A stretch of DNA of 64,000 nt from Glandiceps talaboti (Eukaryota > Hemichordata > Enteropneusta > Spengelidae), in assembly GCF_964340395.1 (NCBI RefSeq), contig NC_135556.1, positions 5,063,501 through 5,127,500 on the forward strand, written 5' to 3'. The notes below the pieces were generated by a model. It saw nothing but the letters and a program-made list of their open reading frames with translations. It had not been told where the DNA came from and searched no databases. The translations under genes and the position numbers were made by a program. This document shows, piece after piece, positions 1 through 55,870 of this stretch (within the stretch, counting starts at the first letter, position 1; each line of letters begins with the position of its first letter).

Positions 1-379
1 ACCCTTTAACCTAGCCCAAAAATACTTTCTATTCATTCTGTTTTGAATTCCAAAAGAAAAAAGTTTAGTTTTCATGAAAGTGATATACTACTAGTACCAG
101 TAGCTATTTCCATCGAGTGTGGGAAAGCTGAACAGATGGTACACCATATATTAGAGCGCCACCAGGCGGTATAATGGGGACACTGCCTCTTCACTACTTT
201 TCAAGACAAAATAGTGCGCTAGAATATGACTGCTGAAAACTTTTACAACGTAAATTAACACGTATTTGAATACGTGTATATTGTCTTTTTTCAATAGGTA
301 ACTTTACGGAGGAAAAGAATGAGTAATCATTTCACAAGTAATAAAAAATCCAAAACAGGGTGGGTACTCCACTGTGATG
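1..379. other. Upstream flank of STXBP4, no gene seen
   Basis: No ORF resembling a known protein on either strand. CCACCAGGCGGT at 159-170 is CTCF-like. The human upstream neighbour COX11 is not visible, but the window may start too late to include it. Confidence 0.4.
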
Positions 380-760
380 AGTCAACCTGATGCATATTCA
401 TAAGTTATCATCATGGCGGCCAGTTCGTCTGTCGAGGACTGAAGGTGCGTGTATTTTTCTAGGCGAGGCGAGTTCGTGTCTGTTATTAGTGTCAGTTCTC
501 TTTTGCTGCATGGATAGAAGTTGAAGAAGATTGTGGCTGTACCTGATGTGTATTTGCACCTACTATCCCTCGTGAATTTACCTGCAGTATCTCCCCACAG
601 CTGTTGTTTCGAGTGTACTGTTACTCTTTATTTATGGTATAAACATTGCATGCACAGGTGTTGTATTTTGTTTTTCGTTGGGTGACTACTCAGTGCCGGC
701 ACAAGAGTGTCATCGACAGGTAGGCTTTATTTCATTTGATTCCTTGATTTACGAACGGGA
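380..760 (+). promoter_or_regulatory. Candidate STXBP4 promoter and 5' non-coding exon
   Basis: This is the most CpG-containing stretch upstream of exon 1. ATCATGGCGGCC at 410-421 resembles a YY1 site typical of TATA-less start regions and also opens a 9-codon upstream ORF ending in TGA at 440. Two good donors could end a non-coding first exon: AAG/GTGCGT at 445 and CAG/GTAGGC at 720. The transcription start is not visible from sequence alone. Confidence 0.4.
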
Positions 761-1865
761 CTTTGATTTTTTAACAATTGAACTGTCCGTGTGATTGTGT
801 GAACCATCAACCAGATGGATGTACGAGACAAAAAGTTACACTACACCGGTCCCACATTGACATACGACCCAACTGTAGTGTTGACATTCTCAAAAAGCCC
901 CCATACATATCATTTTAAACACCAAACAGCAAATATAACTCTTTTGCCTAATGGCCGGAACTTAGCTACCGTGTATGTGTCGAAGGACGGTAACTGAAAC
1001 CATTGGAATTTATCGTCTGTATCACAGGATTTGAAAAGTTGAACGTGTGCCAATGAATTGCACTGCCCTCTATTGTTTACACTTTCGTACCTACTGAAAT
1101 AAAAAAATACCAAATCCAAGAATAAAATTTATTATATTTTGTTTATTTCATTGCACAATTTTTTTTAGATGGCAAGTAAATGTAAAAGTATTTTTTTGTC
1201 TGCCTTCAGTAGACACCTTGCAATAATCAGCTGTGAACTTCAATTTCAGGTCATGTTCATTTTTCATTCTCCCACATACAATGTGATAACAATGATGCTT
1301 TTGTTTTCATTTCGTCCTTGTACTAGAAAGTACTGTGAAAAAAAACTTTGCTTTCATCAAGTCTGTGCTTTCATGCAGATTACTATTGCAGGTTTACTTG
1401 TAGTCCCTTAGAATTTCAACCAAAAGTTTAAGCTGCCAAAAGCTAATTCACCAAGGCTCTTGTTATGGGATGTAGTGATAAAGTAAATTTAGATTTGAGT
1501 GATAATTTATAATGAGAGATCTCATTGAGTCAAGGTTTATCTTCTGTAAAACTGAGATTCGTTAAAATTAAAGAGCTTGAAAAATTTTTTTTTTTGTTAA
1601 GGATGGCCAAATCCCCCCCCCCCCCCCCTGTATTTCACTACGGTTCTCAACCAAAGTCAAGGTTACAAGGCATGGAAATCTCTGTCAATTATCCACTGAC
1701 CCATCCTCCTTTTTTTCAGGGGTTCCCAAATCTCAGCAAAAGTACATTTGCAAAGACAAATGTATTGTTAGATATGATATCAATCACTATATTCACATGT
1801 CACTTTTGATAATTCTTCAAACTTATTAACACAGTATATTTGTGACACATGTGCACATCTTACAG
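761..1865. other. Probable 5' intron of STXBP4
   Basis: AT-rich. It contains a C-run at 1613-1628 followed by a TTTTTTTCAG-like acceptor at about 1720, and a 60-codon open frame at 815-997 with no recognisable similarity. No supported exon. Confidence 0.4.
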
Positions 1866-1873
1866 ATTCTGCA

Positions 1874-45567
<43,694 letters not shown>

Positions 45568-45945
45568 CACTCACAAGGGTCTGCTAGATGCCTGGCCAAT
45601 GATAAATGGGTAGTGTACATGTCCTCAGAGTCAGAAAATGAAGGTGGTAGTATCGTCTATGTCAGGGATGAGGACTAAAAGAGACTGTCTCATCTCAAAG
45701 TCTGTTCAATTTTCTAACGCTTCAGAAGCACAGCCAAATATTCATATATTTAAAAATAATATAATATATTTTTTGACATGAATGTGGTGATTAATTATGG
45801 ATGTCAGTTAAATTTGACATCAAATTTTGTAACATGGTGTATTGGGTTGGAGATCACCTGGTGAATGGTTAATATCACAATTTAACTCAGTAATCATTTG
45901 TTGCAGTGTACTCAATGAATAAAAGCTATGTGTGTTGTGTGTCAA
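45568..45945 (+). other. STXBP4: STXBP4 3' UTR and likely polyadenylation site
   Basis: AT-rich sequence after the TAG. The first canonical AATAAA after the stop is at 45918-45923, with a GT-rich stretch just downstream (about 45928-45940), so cleavage near 45940 is likely. More distal sites cannot be excluded. Confidence 0.6.
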
Positions 45946-47346
45946 GGCTGTCCAACATATTCACTGTTGTGTTTGTGTGTTTCCTGTATGTCTAAATCAT
46001 TGATTGTAGGGTCTCATTTCACTAATGCATGGAATACATCACTGGATGTCACCATGTAATTTGTTTGTTGACTGTTATCAAAATTGTCTTGTGGTGCTTT
46101 CTGTCATTAATCTTAACATACGTATATATACTCATACATTTATAAAAGTAATTACCGACACTATGAAAATATAAATAGTCCATTCCTATCTGATGTGTGC
46201 TACAGAAGCCTAAATTCCTTCAACACTCTGTCTATCATGCTTTTTAACATAAATTGATATAATATATAGGCAGGCCCACTCAGATGCGAAACAAGTCAAA
46301 GATTCCTGCCAGTTTTGTACTCATTGACTACTTATTATATATGTAGGGAAGGTTAGATTCTAAACTTGAAAATCATTTGGATCACAGACACTCAGTGGTA
46401 CCTACATGTGTATCCAATCAAAACAACTTAATTTGTATTCCTATTTTATTTATTTATATTTAATCTACAACAATTTTTTTGTCTTTTTTTTATCACCTTG
46501 CAAATCCATCATGAATTCATAAAACATGAATTTTAGTGACCAAATTTGTTTGCATATTGAATTTTCTGAGTGGGATGAATGAAATGATGATTCTGGGGGG
46601 AAAGTGGGAAGAATGCCAGATGTAATGGCAAAATTCAGTGTAAATTTGAATTTTATTTCAACCCTCTGAAATTTCTTGAGAACACTTGCCTCTCAAAGTG
46701 CAAGAATTCAAAACACATTGCTAAAATCTTGTACATTATAACAATGGATAAAGATATCGTATAATAAAATATTACTTGAACCAAATCATGGCAACCAGAT
46801 TGACAAGGCCATAGTTATCATGATATCAGTGAGTTGTGTAAGGCAAACATGACAGACCATGTGGGCGTATCCTCAGGAAGTCTCGATTGCTCAGATGTGA
46901 ACAAATCTTGAAAAACATGAGGGTGGTGTTTATGAGAAGAATAGGTGTTTAATGAGGTAGATACAGTCTGTGTCCTTGTAATAAAGGCTTGTATTACCCA
47001 CATACAAGTTCATTCACTCAAATAGCAATTATATGATATTTGTCATCTCCTTATGAAAACTCTAGATTTTGGCATCATACTCTACTTGCGGTGTGAATGT
47101 AGAACTGTAAACTTTGTGACAGGTAGTACATAAATAAATGCAGATTTATTATATTCATATCATCAGAAAGTTAGTTTGAATAATGTCTACAAAATAAATG
47201 ATAGTGTTGTAATTATATGATGATTGTAAAGGTACAGTAGTACCTTCTGGGCAGGGTGCCATCTACTTCAGTATGCTACTTTTACATCTTTGTTTTGGTG
47301 AACTGAAGACTCAATACAATGCTTCTTACTTCATATATGACACTGG
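45946..47346. other. Intergenic DNA after STXBP4
   Basis: AT-rich; no ORF with recognisable similarity. It could include an extended 3' UTR. Confidence 0.4.
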
Positions 47347-47622
47347 TAATCAAACCTTCAGAATACTAAGATAGACACAAACTAAATCTACTGTTCTCCA
47401 GTGTGGTAGATTACACAAGTTGGTGACAGTGACCCTGTGATCAACACAGTGTAAAAATTAAAGTCCCAAAACAGTACACTGCAAGTACATGAAACTCAAA
47501 CTCCCTACTGAGACTATAATTAAACCAACATCCATTCATTAGCTTATCACTATTGTGTCAACATGTTGTGACAATAATTTTAGTTAGTGCCTATCTTAGT
47601 AAACCAAAGGCTCAATTACCAG
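47347..47622. mobile_element. MITE family D, copy 2
   Basis: Ends GGTAATCAAACCTTCAGAAT and CCAAAGGCTCAATTACC are inverted, with AAGATAGACACAAACTAAA pairing with TTTTAGTTAGTGCCTATCTT. Confidence 0.7.
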
Positions 47623-48945
47623 AGTAATAATAAATCTTTGATTTGCTTCTTTATCAACTCATATTAACCCACTTTCACCCAGTGGCTCCCTATTGTAACT
47701 CATCACATGCATAGACATATTGCATGAGACAGACTCTTTGATACCCATCCCATTGTTGACTATACCCACTGCATGCCCATCCAATGCCCTAGTTGTGACC
47801 CTTGTAGATGTGATCCCAGCTCTCGGTTCCCAGGTAAAATCAAGTGGATGCACTTTTTGTAATGAATGTTTACAAGCTGCAGGCCAACAGTAATATGCAT
47901 GTATTTACTTTTTACAGTTCTACTCTACCTCGTCTTTCCATTTTAATTTTGTTTATACTAAGGTTTACTGTATCTGTCAGGTGAGTATGCATATACTGGT
48001 TGAAAGTATTCACAAGGAACTGTACATCAAAGATCAAATTGGATCAAACACATTTATAAATACACATACATAAAAAGATTGTATACAACTGTGCAACTAT
48101 GCTGCAAACTATAGGAAGTAGTAATAATTAATATTACTACTATATACTTCTAAGTTTCTGTATAAAGCTGTGATATATGTACAATAATTGTTGATTGTTG
48201 AAAAATGTGAATTATCACCAGAGAGACCATTGCCACAAGTCATTCAATTCAGTTGTAGATATATATGTGCTCAAACAGATCTAGTCCATGTCAACAGTTG
48301 GTGTAAATAAAATACGTTTCTATGTTCTCTAATCCTGGAAAATTTTCCAGGAAAAAGTTTAGCAACTTGTAGTGAAACATCTCATATGATACAAATTATG
48401 TGTCTAGATTTAATTTTTTATGCATTACAAAAAGAAATGTATAATGCAATACTCATAGATTGAGATCTTGAATGTGGTGAATAGCAGAATGAAATCAAAA
48501 CAACCAGAGAGGCTTATGAATATGATGACTGTCTGTAAGTGTTGTGAACTTATTTGATAAAATACAAAATTAGAATATCACAAAGTCCAATTTTGCATGT
48601 AGAATTATGTCTTTCATGTCATGCTGTTTTAAAATTTAGTAAACAAACCATGTTTTATGTATAAGCTGAAATACTTTTTTATATACTTTGGAAACAAAAG
48701 AATGCTATTTATAGTGATGCAAAGTACATTTTCACAATTACCAGTTTCAATTTCAGACTTTTCCTTCTTTATCCTTGGTAGCCTTAAGACCTCATAGTTA
48801 TTACTTTTCTTGCCATGACAGAATTTGTTATTTTTGTAATGTTTGTTATCACTTAAGTTTATAACATCACATTTAGTTCGAAATTAATGATAAGTTGATT
48901 GATTCTCCCTTTCTTTTGATATATATATATTATCATTTAGTACTA

Positions 48946-49319
48946 TTAAAGCTGCACTAGCTGCAACTGGAATGTTTTTTGTGAAACTTTTTTTGTAAGA
49001 TAAATTGACTTGATCATAATATCATACACCCTGAACAGTATTGAATCATGTGTGAGTAAGTATATTTATGTAGCTGAACACACCTAATATAATTCAATAA
49101 AATCCCATCAAATTGATTTTTGAATCTGCTCTCAAAAAATGATCACCCCCATTGCAATCCTGATTTCAATCAATAACTGTACTACTTATAGATAAAATAA
49201 ACTCCTCCTCAGAAACATGTATAGTGTCTAATTATTGGTATTTTAACAATTTTCAGAGAATATATTGTTGGTTGTCAGATTGTAAAAAACTACTCCAGTT
49301 ACAGCTAGTGCTGTGTTAA
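48946..49319. mobile_element. PiggyBac-like MITE, family B
   Basis: Bounded by TTAA at 48946-48949 and 49316-49319. Terminal inverted repeats of about 33 bp: AGCTGCACTAGCTGCAACTG versus the complement of CAGTTACAGCTAGTGCTGTG. 374 bp with no transposase ORF, so non-autonomous. TTAA targets are the hallmark of piggyBac-type elements. Confidence 0.78.
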
Positions 49320-49553
49320 AGATCGTAATTTTATTATGAATCCTGGTATTTTCTGTATGTGTTGTGTTATTTATATTATTTATTACCACTTGTTTTGTAT
49401 TATGGTATAATGTATTATATAATTACCAAAGCTAAGGAACATTTTGGATCATGGGGATTCCGTTTTCCCCACATCTGCAGAGTCTACTGCTTTGCTTGTA
49501 TAAAAATGAGAAACGGAGGCAGACTTGACGATTAGGGACTTTCACTTTGACAC

Positions 49554-49690
49554 CCAGAGATACGACAACATCAATGGTGCCAAGAAATAAAGGTATTCAT
49601 GCCAGAGATACGACAACATCAATGGAGCCAAGTAATAAAGGTATTCATGCCAGAGATACGACATCAATGGAGCCAAGTTATAAAGGTATT
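49554..49690 (+). repeat. About 45-50-bp tandem repeat, 3 units
   Basis: Unit contains AGAGATACGACAACATCAAT, GG(A/T)GCCAAG(A/T)(A/T)ATAAAGGTATTC; units differ by small indels. Confidence 0.85.
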
Positions 49691-50317
49691 CGTGCTAGCC
49701 ATAACATGTAGCTCAGAAGACCCATGTATTTGTACCACTGTATTTTGTATGTTCAGTATAATCTATAGAATGTAGACTCTGAGAAGATAATGAGTCTGTC
49801 TCCATGCTTGATCTGTGAGTGCTAAGAAGGTACCAAATACATGAATGTTTTATAAAATCAGCCAGTATCATATTGCATCCTCACAAACCACCCATGTTTG
49901 TCAAGTCACGTTGCATTACAGGTTTTCAAATGTGGATTTATGAAAACAGACTTGTATGTAAAGTAACGAGAATGAGATAACATTCTGACAGTGACCACCT
50001 AATGTTGGCTTGCTATCTTGGATCTATTATCGCAAACAAAATTTATTTGTTGAAGCAGTAAACTTGTGTGTTGCTGCTTTAAATGAAGTTACTATGTGTC
50101 ATGTATTATATGTATATTTTCTAATTTTGTCTTATTTACCTTATTTTGATTCCTAGTCCTGGATTTTGAATGCTACTGAATAATGACAATTGGTTGTTGA
50201 CTTGATTGAGGAAATCAAAATTGGGAGGCTTATAAAGTATTTGTAAATCAAAAGAATTCATATGGAATTTATCAATACATGAGCAAATTTTACAATTTCA
50301 TTTACCTGTGGTTGTCG

Positions 50318-50321
50318 TCTG

Positions 50322-50352
<31 letters not shown>
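50318..50352 (+). repeat. (GATT)n microsatellite
   Basis: About eight GATT units. GATT repeats recur at 54358-54450 and 60765-60785. Confidence 0.95.
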
Positions 50353-50579
50353 AGACATCAAAAAGCAGGATTTTTTGCAGAGTTTTGTGCGACACAATGT
50401 CTTTCTCTTATTTTATGCTGCAAAAATGTGTACACTTATTAAAATCCTATGTATGGTTTCCAGTCATTATCTCTGTCGTGTATGGATGTATTAACATGCA
50501 AATAACGTTCAAGACTAAAATTACAAACTTTAAGATAAAATACTTTTAAACCAGGATAACATTAGTAAGTGCAATAATA

Positions 50580-50900
50580 TAGTAGTAGTAGTTTATTATA
50601 GTGACATGCAGATTTACAATAATTTACAATAAATATACGTATACAGATATACATCTGCCCAGCCCCTTCAGACTTTTTTTCAAAACAAATTAAACAAATA
50701 GAACATCTATAAACTTACATACAATGTCATAGGAGAAAAGTACAAAGAACATATCTATGGCGATATTTATCGAAACAAAAAATTTTTATAAGTAGATTAC
50801 TGTTATGTCATACATATACTTAAACAATTGCTGACAGGCATGTGTACAAACACGTTTGGCTTGCAAGCTGATGTATGTAACCTTTGCTGATCTGGGATAA
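50580..50900 (-). mobile_element. Possible LINE 3'-end remnant
   Basis: On the minus strand the sequence ends TATAATAAACTACTACTACT, i.e. an AATAAA followed by a short trinucleotide tail, as at many LINE 3' ends. The body shows no recognisable reverse transcriptase. Confidence 0.3.
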
Positions 50901-50924
50901 CATTACAAAGTCTCATGTGCCATA

Positions 50925-51720
50925 ATTATTATTTTATTAAAACTTTATTTCAGGAGAAAAGAACGAAAAACACTCATGAAATCCCATAGAAAAATATACA
51001 CAAAACTAGCATTTTAAAACAAGTAGAAGTTAGAACTTCATAAAGACAAATATATACATGAACAAATACAAGATTTTAAAATACAGCAAATCTCTATATA
51101 ATTTAAGAATTCCCGAATAGAGGATTGTATCGGAGTTAAATACCGCTGCATGACTATTTCTGATACCTTCTTATAAACTGTACTATAGTTTACGTCTGAG
51201 CGCCCCAAAAGTTGGGATTGCGTACTGCACAAGCATTAGACTAGCCCTACAATTACGCAAGTAGCCCATCAAAATACGGAAAGCATTGTTGTAACTAGCT
51301 CTGGATTTATACGCTACGGGGTTTCGACATGTCTTCTCGAGAAGACGTGTCGAAACCCCGTAGCGTATACATCCAGAGCTATGTTGTAACCAACTCTTAT
51401 TGTGTAGTGACCATAGCTGCGAGCAGTACATATTCGAGCAATAAGTTCTGAACAATGTAGATTTAACCTCAACTGAACAGTGTGAAAATTTACGGAGTAA
51501 AATGATGTTGGCTTGACTGTAAACAAAAAAAAACATTTCATTTGGCGCTTAATCGCACTATCATCGTGCATAGAGTCTGACAAAGTATAACCCAAGTAAG
51601 AATGTTCATGAACAAAACTAAGTGGGTTGTCTCCAACACGAACAGAAGTAGTCCTGCTTGCATACGGAGTAAGTTGTCCCTTCCTTCTCCGTCCTGTGAA
51701 GAGCCAGCCGTGAAACCTTT
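50925..51720 (-). mobile_element. Truncated LINE with C-terminal RT remnant, split by a MITE
   Basis: The minus strand, from high to low coordinates, encodes HSYLGYTLSDSMHDDSAIKR, then IILLRKFSHCSVEVKSTLFR and TYCSNMYCSQLW, then after the MITE the segment YNNAFRILMGYLRNCRASLM. This is the LINE RT thumb/C-terminal pattern. Frameshifts separate the blocks. The 3' end has AATAAA and an (ATA)n-like tail near 50925. Confidence 0.8.
51296..51381. mobile_element. 86-bp loopless palindromic MITE with 9-bp target duplication
   Basis: Two 43-bp arms meet at CTC/GAG with about two mismatches; it starts TAGCTCTGG and ends CCAGAGCTA. Flanked by direct repeats TGTTGTAAC at 51287-51295 and 51382-51390. Removing it and one repeat rejoins the LINE coding block (…GYNNAFRI…). 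Confidence 0.9.
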
Positions 51721-52576
51721 TAGGATATAACTAAGTTGTGTTTTACTATACTTCTGAATGGTGCTCTAAATGGCCTAGGCCTCCAAATGGTGTTCATTTT
51801 TCAAAAAGCTCTTACCGTGGGAGGGGGACACCCCCTCCCAACCTCCCAACCTCCCCCCCCCCCGCGCTTGTATAGCAGGCGCACACGCACGTAGCGTACA
51901 CTTCTCCCCATACTGTTTCCAGTTCTCTCCCTAGTTTGAAACTTACTGAAACCCATAGGTTTACAATATATTTACTTCATTTCTAACACTGTACATGTAC
52001 TTTACAATTAGCTATAATGGTAATAGTTCACTCAATCGAATCTAAGAGATATCCTAGAACTTTTGGTTACCAAACCATGAATATTTTGCATGTCCATGAG
52101 CAGACAATCATACTTCTCATAGGTTTCCGTCTACAGAGCTTTATACATATGAATCATTGGATTTGGGACAGCAATTTACCAGATACACTTAAAATTACTG
52201 TAAATGTAAGAAGTAAAATTAACTATGCCGTGTGTGCTGTATTGTGCTTTGAGAATCTAGAGTGTCTTTTGCAAGTACTAGAAGAATATTTCTTGTCAAC
52301 AGATGTGGGGGGGGGGGTGTTTCAGTGTGTTTTTTTATTTGTCAGAGGGGGGTGTTTTTTATTGGTCAGAGGGGGGGGGGATTGTTTTGTGGATGAATCA
52401 CAGGGGAGTCACTATTTTTAAGTACAACACGAACAAGAAGTCACCGGCCCACCCCCGGTCGTAAAAACTGATCGCTCTTCTTCCATAACTGGCCATCTCC
52501 AACATGTTGAAGATTTTGCCAGTGAGTGCGCAACAAAAATGAGGATGGTAAAATTAAAGTAGTACTGATTCAATGT

Positions 52577-52636
52577 AAATAAATAAATAAATAAATAATA
52601 AATAAATCAATCAATCAATAAATAAATAAATAAATA

Positions 52637-52674
<38 letters not shown>

Positions 52675-52676
52675 AA
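52577..52676 (+). repeat. (AAAT)n/(AATC)n microsatellite
   Basis: Alternating blocks of AAAT and AATC tetramers directly 3' of the minus-strand LINE fragment at 52701-53060, probably its tail or a target-site repeat. Confidence 0.92.
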
Positions 52677-52700
52677 GAAAAGAAAAAAGTTAATGTATAT

Positions 52701-53060
52701 TTAGTTGTCCAAGTGTGATGCCACTTGAGACTTGAAAGCATCAAGTGATCCTACAGTTACAATGTCTGGCGGTAGATTGTTCCATTCTGTAATGGTTCTA
52801 GGGAAAATTAATATTTTCTGTAGTCTGTTTTGAATGTTGGTATTTGGTAACTTTTACTGTGCATGTATCTGGTATATCTTGATGGAGGTTTAAGATACTG
52901 GTCTTTGTTTATAGCAACTGTTCCAGCTGAGATTTTATAGAGCATTGCTAGTCTACCTTCTTTCCTGTGTTGTTCTAGTGATTTCCCTAATATTGAATCC
53001 TTCATTGAATTTTGATGTATTAGACCATAGTCCTCCCTCCATTAGACCATAGTCATCCCT
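52701..53060 (-). mobile_element. LINE reverse-transcriptase C-terminal fragment
   Basis: Minus strand: RKEGRLAMLYKISAGTVAI, KDQYLKPPSRYTRYMHSKSY and, after a frameshift near 52812, FPRTITEWNNLPPDIVTV and SLDAFKSQVASHL ending in TAA at 52701-52703. The FPRTI-WN-LP ending is diagnostic of many LINE ORF2 proteins. Upstream parts are lost or decayed. Confidence 0.88.
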
Positions 53061-54127
53061 CCAAGATCTCATTGTCGTAAACCACAGCCTCTTTTATGGC
53101 ACCGTCCAAGCCCAAAGGGTCGTTACGTTATTTCTCAGTGTCGCTGAAGAAATAACAGCTCTGGTTCGAGTTTGCGAGAACACAAGATCTATGATAAGAC
53201 TGTCTGTACAACGTGTAGCTGTAGAGTTTGATGTCTCCATTTCAGGAATCCAATATGAAAAGTAGAAATTACAAAAACAGGAAATAGAGAATGAATTTGA
53301 TAGTAGCCCCAACTCTCAAAGTTGGAATGTAATATCCCAAATCCCACTCAAAACATTCTTGGTAGTGATACAAAATCCAGTGACCTTTCTTGAGAGGCGT
53401 CTCATTGCCTGTGATAAGAACAGAAGGTAATGTAGCTAAAACCTGCACACTTATACCTTCACTATTCAATCTGAAACTGCTATATTAATAATGAATAAAT
53501 TTTCACAAAATGTGTAGGCTACATATTGACTGAATAGTAATATCTCTGTTATTATATTTAGCTCATTGTACATATCTCAATCATATACCTTTTCAAATCT
53601 AATGAAACTGAATTTGATAAGGACATTTTTTGTAAAAATTAGAATGATATAAAAATAGTAATTTAATATATACGGGAACTATTTGACCTTCGCCATGGTT
53701 GTATTCAACATTAGACGGTAAAATAGATAAGCGACAGGTAGTGCATGAGATTGACTTGATAGACATGGAAATTGTAATTTTATTTTGATCAAAATGAGAC
53801 ATCTATGTTGTCTACAGTTGAACTTGTTAAATACTTTGTCTTTTGTATGTGTTTTATATGTTATTTTATGAGCATGTTCTCGAAGTAAATGAATAAATAA
53901 AATAGATGAAAATAAACTTTTCTTTTTTTCCCTTTCAAAAAGACAGCTTGCATACACAGAGTTGTTTTTTCACCTAATGCATGATGCGAGACTAATTTGT
54001 ATTTATGTTAATTATCGTTCTGGTATTTAAATTTATGATAATTGATAGTTATAAATGCTGAATATTCATAAGGCTTGGAAAGGTTAAGGTTAGAACAACA
54101 GCATTTGAATGATACAAACATGCATTC
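53061..54127. other. Intergenic, AT-rich
   Basis: No recognised gene. Short open frames on the minus strand do not resemble known proteins. Confidence 0.4.
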
Positions 54128-54356
54128 ATTGAGTGGGTGAGTGAGTGAGTGAGTGAGTGAGTGAGTGTGTGTGTGTGGGTGGGTGGGGGGGTGAGTCAGT
54201 CAGTCAGTCAGTCAGTGGTTGGTTGACTATTTTTTTTTTTTTTTTTTAAACTTTTTTTTTTAAATTCATTTTTTAATTATTTTCTCATGGAAATAATCAC
54301 AGTAAAGGGGTGTTGGTTGACTAGTTGGTTGGTTGGTTGGTTGGTTGGTTGGTTGG

Positions 54357-54431
<75 letters not shown>

Positions 54432-54452
54432 ATTGATTGATTGATTGATAGA
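54128..54452 (+). repeat. Cluster of GAGT, CAGT, T, GGTT and GATT microsatellites
   Basis: Successive short tracts: GAGT (54137-54165), CAGT (54193-54216), a T-run (54231-54247), GGTT (54324-54357) and GATT (54358-54450). Confidence 0.93.
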
Positions 54453-54528
54453 AAAGTTATTTGGGCCTACATTTGACACGTAACTAATTATCAGTAATTA
54501 TCCTTGTGAGTGGTTGCTATAGCAATAT

Positions 54529-54730
54529 AGAGACTAATGGACAGACATTCTACATTTTAATGGAGAGACTAATGGACAGACATTCTACATAGCAATAGAG
54601 AGACTAATGGACAGACATTCTACATAGCAATAGAGAGACTAATGGACAGACATTCTACATTGCAATAGAGAGACTAATGGACAGACATTCTACATAGCAA
54701 TAGAGAGACTAATGGACAGACATTTCACAT
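54529..54730 (+). repeat. About 35-bp tandem repeat, 6 units
   Basis: Unit AGAGACTAATGGACAGACAT followed by TCTACATAGCAAT. It runs straight into the Penelope-like fragment; the last unit ends in TTTCACATA. Confidence 0.92.
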
Positions 54731-54739
54731 ACAGGAAAA

Positions 54740-55010
54740 CCTATTTATATATAGGTTCGACTGTACGTCGTCTTTGTGATCGTTTCCTGGAACATCTCCG
54801 TCTGACCAGACAAAAGAATCGTAACTATCCCGGGCCGTATCTATGCATTTTATTACCAACGATCACAGTGTATCAGATATGTCTATTTCAGGAATTTGTA
54901 AGGTTTCTGGTGATAAGAAAGTATTGAGGTTGAAGGAAGGGGAAATCATTTTCCGTCTCCGAATGCTGGAACCCCTTGGAATTAATAGATTATTTACACC
55001 ATTCCCGGTG
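54740..55010 (+). mobile_element. Penelope-like element, GIY-YIG endonuclease fragment
   Basis: LYIGSTVRRLCDRFLEHLR is the YIG and alpha-helix core of a GIY-YIG endonuclease as found at the C-terminus of Penelope-like retroelements; after frameshifts, RLKEGEIIFRLRMLEPLGIN fits the usual PLE ending (…E-R-I--L-TL-P-GLN). The reverse transcriptase is missing, so this is a 5'-truncated, dead copy. Confidence 0.72.
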
Positions 55011-55192
55011 TAATCATGTTTTTTTTTTAAATTTCAGGCGTGTTCTATTGGGTTCTATTCGGTGCGTGCGAATATTAGAACAAATTTTTCACACGTATAT
55101 AACCGTTTATCACGCGTGGTTGTCGTTCTGTTCCATAACATTTAGATATATTCAGGTGTTTACCTAATATGTCTAAAGTTTGCCTATAAATA

Positions 55193-55225
55193 CCTTGATA
55201 AAGAATTTTTATTCGAAACGTCGGA
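55193..55225 (+). other. Penelope-type 3' hairpin motif
   Basis: CTTGATAAAGAAT, a short loop, ATTCGAAACGTCGGA: the arms GAAT/ATTC pair and the trailing CGAAACGTCGG resembles the motif that follows many Penelope-like elements. It lies 180 bp after the GIY-YIG remnant. Confidence 0.45.
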
Positions 55226-55274
55226 TTTTACATCTATTTATTCGAACTGACTTACAAGTTCCATATCCATATGC

Positions 55275-55447
<173 letters not shown>

Positions 55448-55870
55448 AGATTTGCTCAGTCAATCAGATATCAGGTCCAAGCACAGGTATTTATTACTTA
55501 TAGTGCCTTCACACAAAAAGTGGTGGTATTAAATAGTAAGAACCGATCAACCTTGTGTTTACAGTGGTGGGATCAAGTCCTTACCATTGATTCTGGGACC
55601 TGTGTCCCTTTTCACGTCTGACAGCAATTTAGCGCATGTTTATTTGATTAGCCAACAAATCATATTATTCAGTCACACAGAAGTAAAACATTTGGGAAAT
55701 ATGTCTTGTTCGAAGGCTTGTTGTGACAAGTCTATGATATCGACTGTCGGGTGCCAAGACAAATACTAGACAGTGAGGCACACCCACAGGCACTTGTTTC
55801 CCGAGATATGTCTCAGAATATTTATGAAAATAAAATAAAATGTCGATAATATCGATTATATAGACGTGTT

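Noticed and set aside
815-997. 60-codon frame as the STXBP4 start or a small gene
   Set aside because: It does not splice in phase to exon 2, ends in TGA before any donor, and resembles nothing known.
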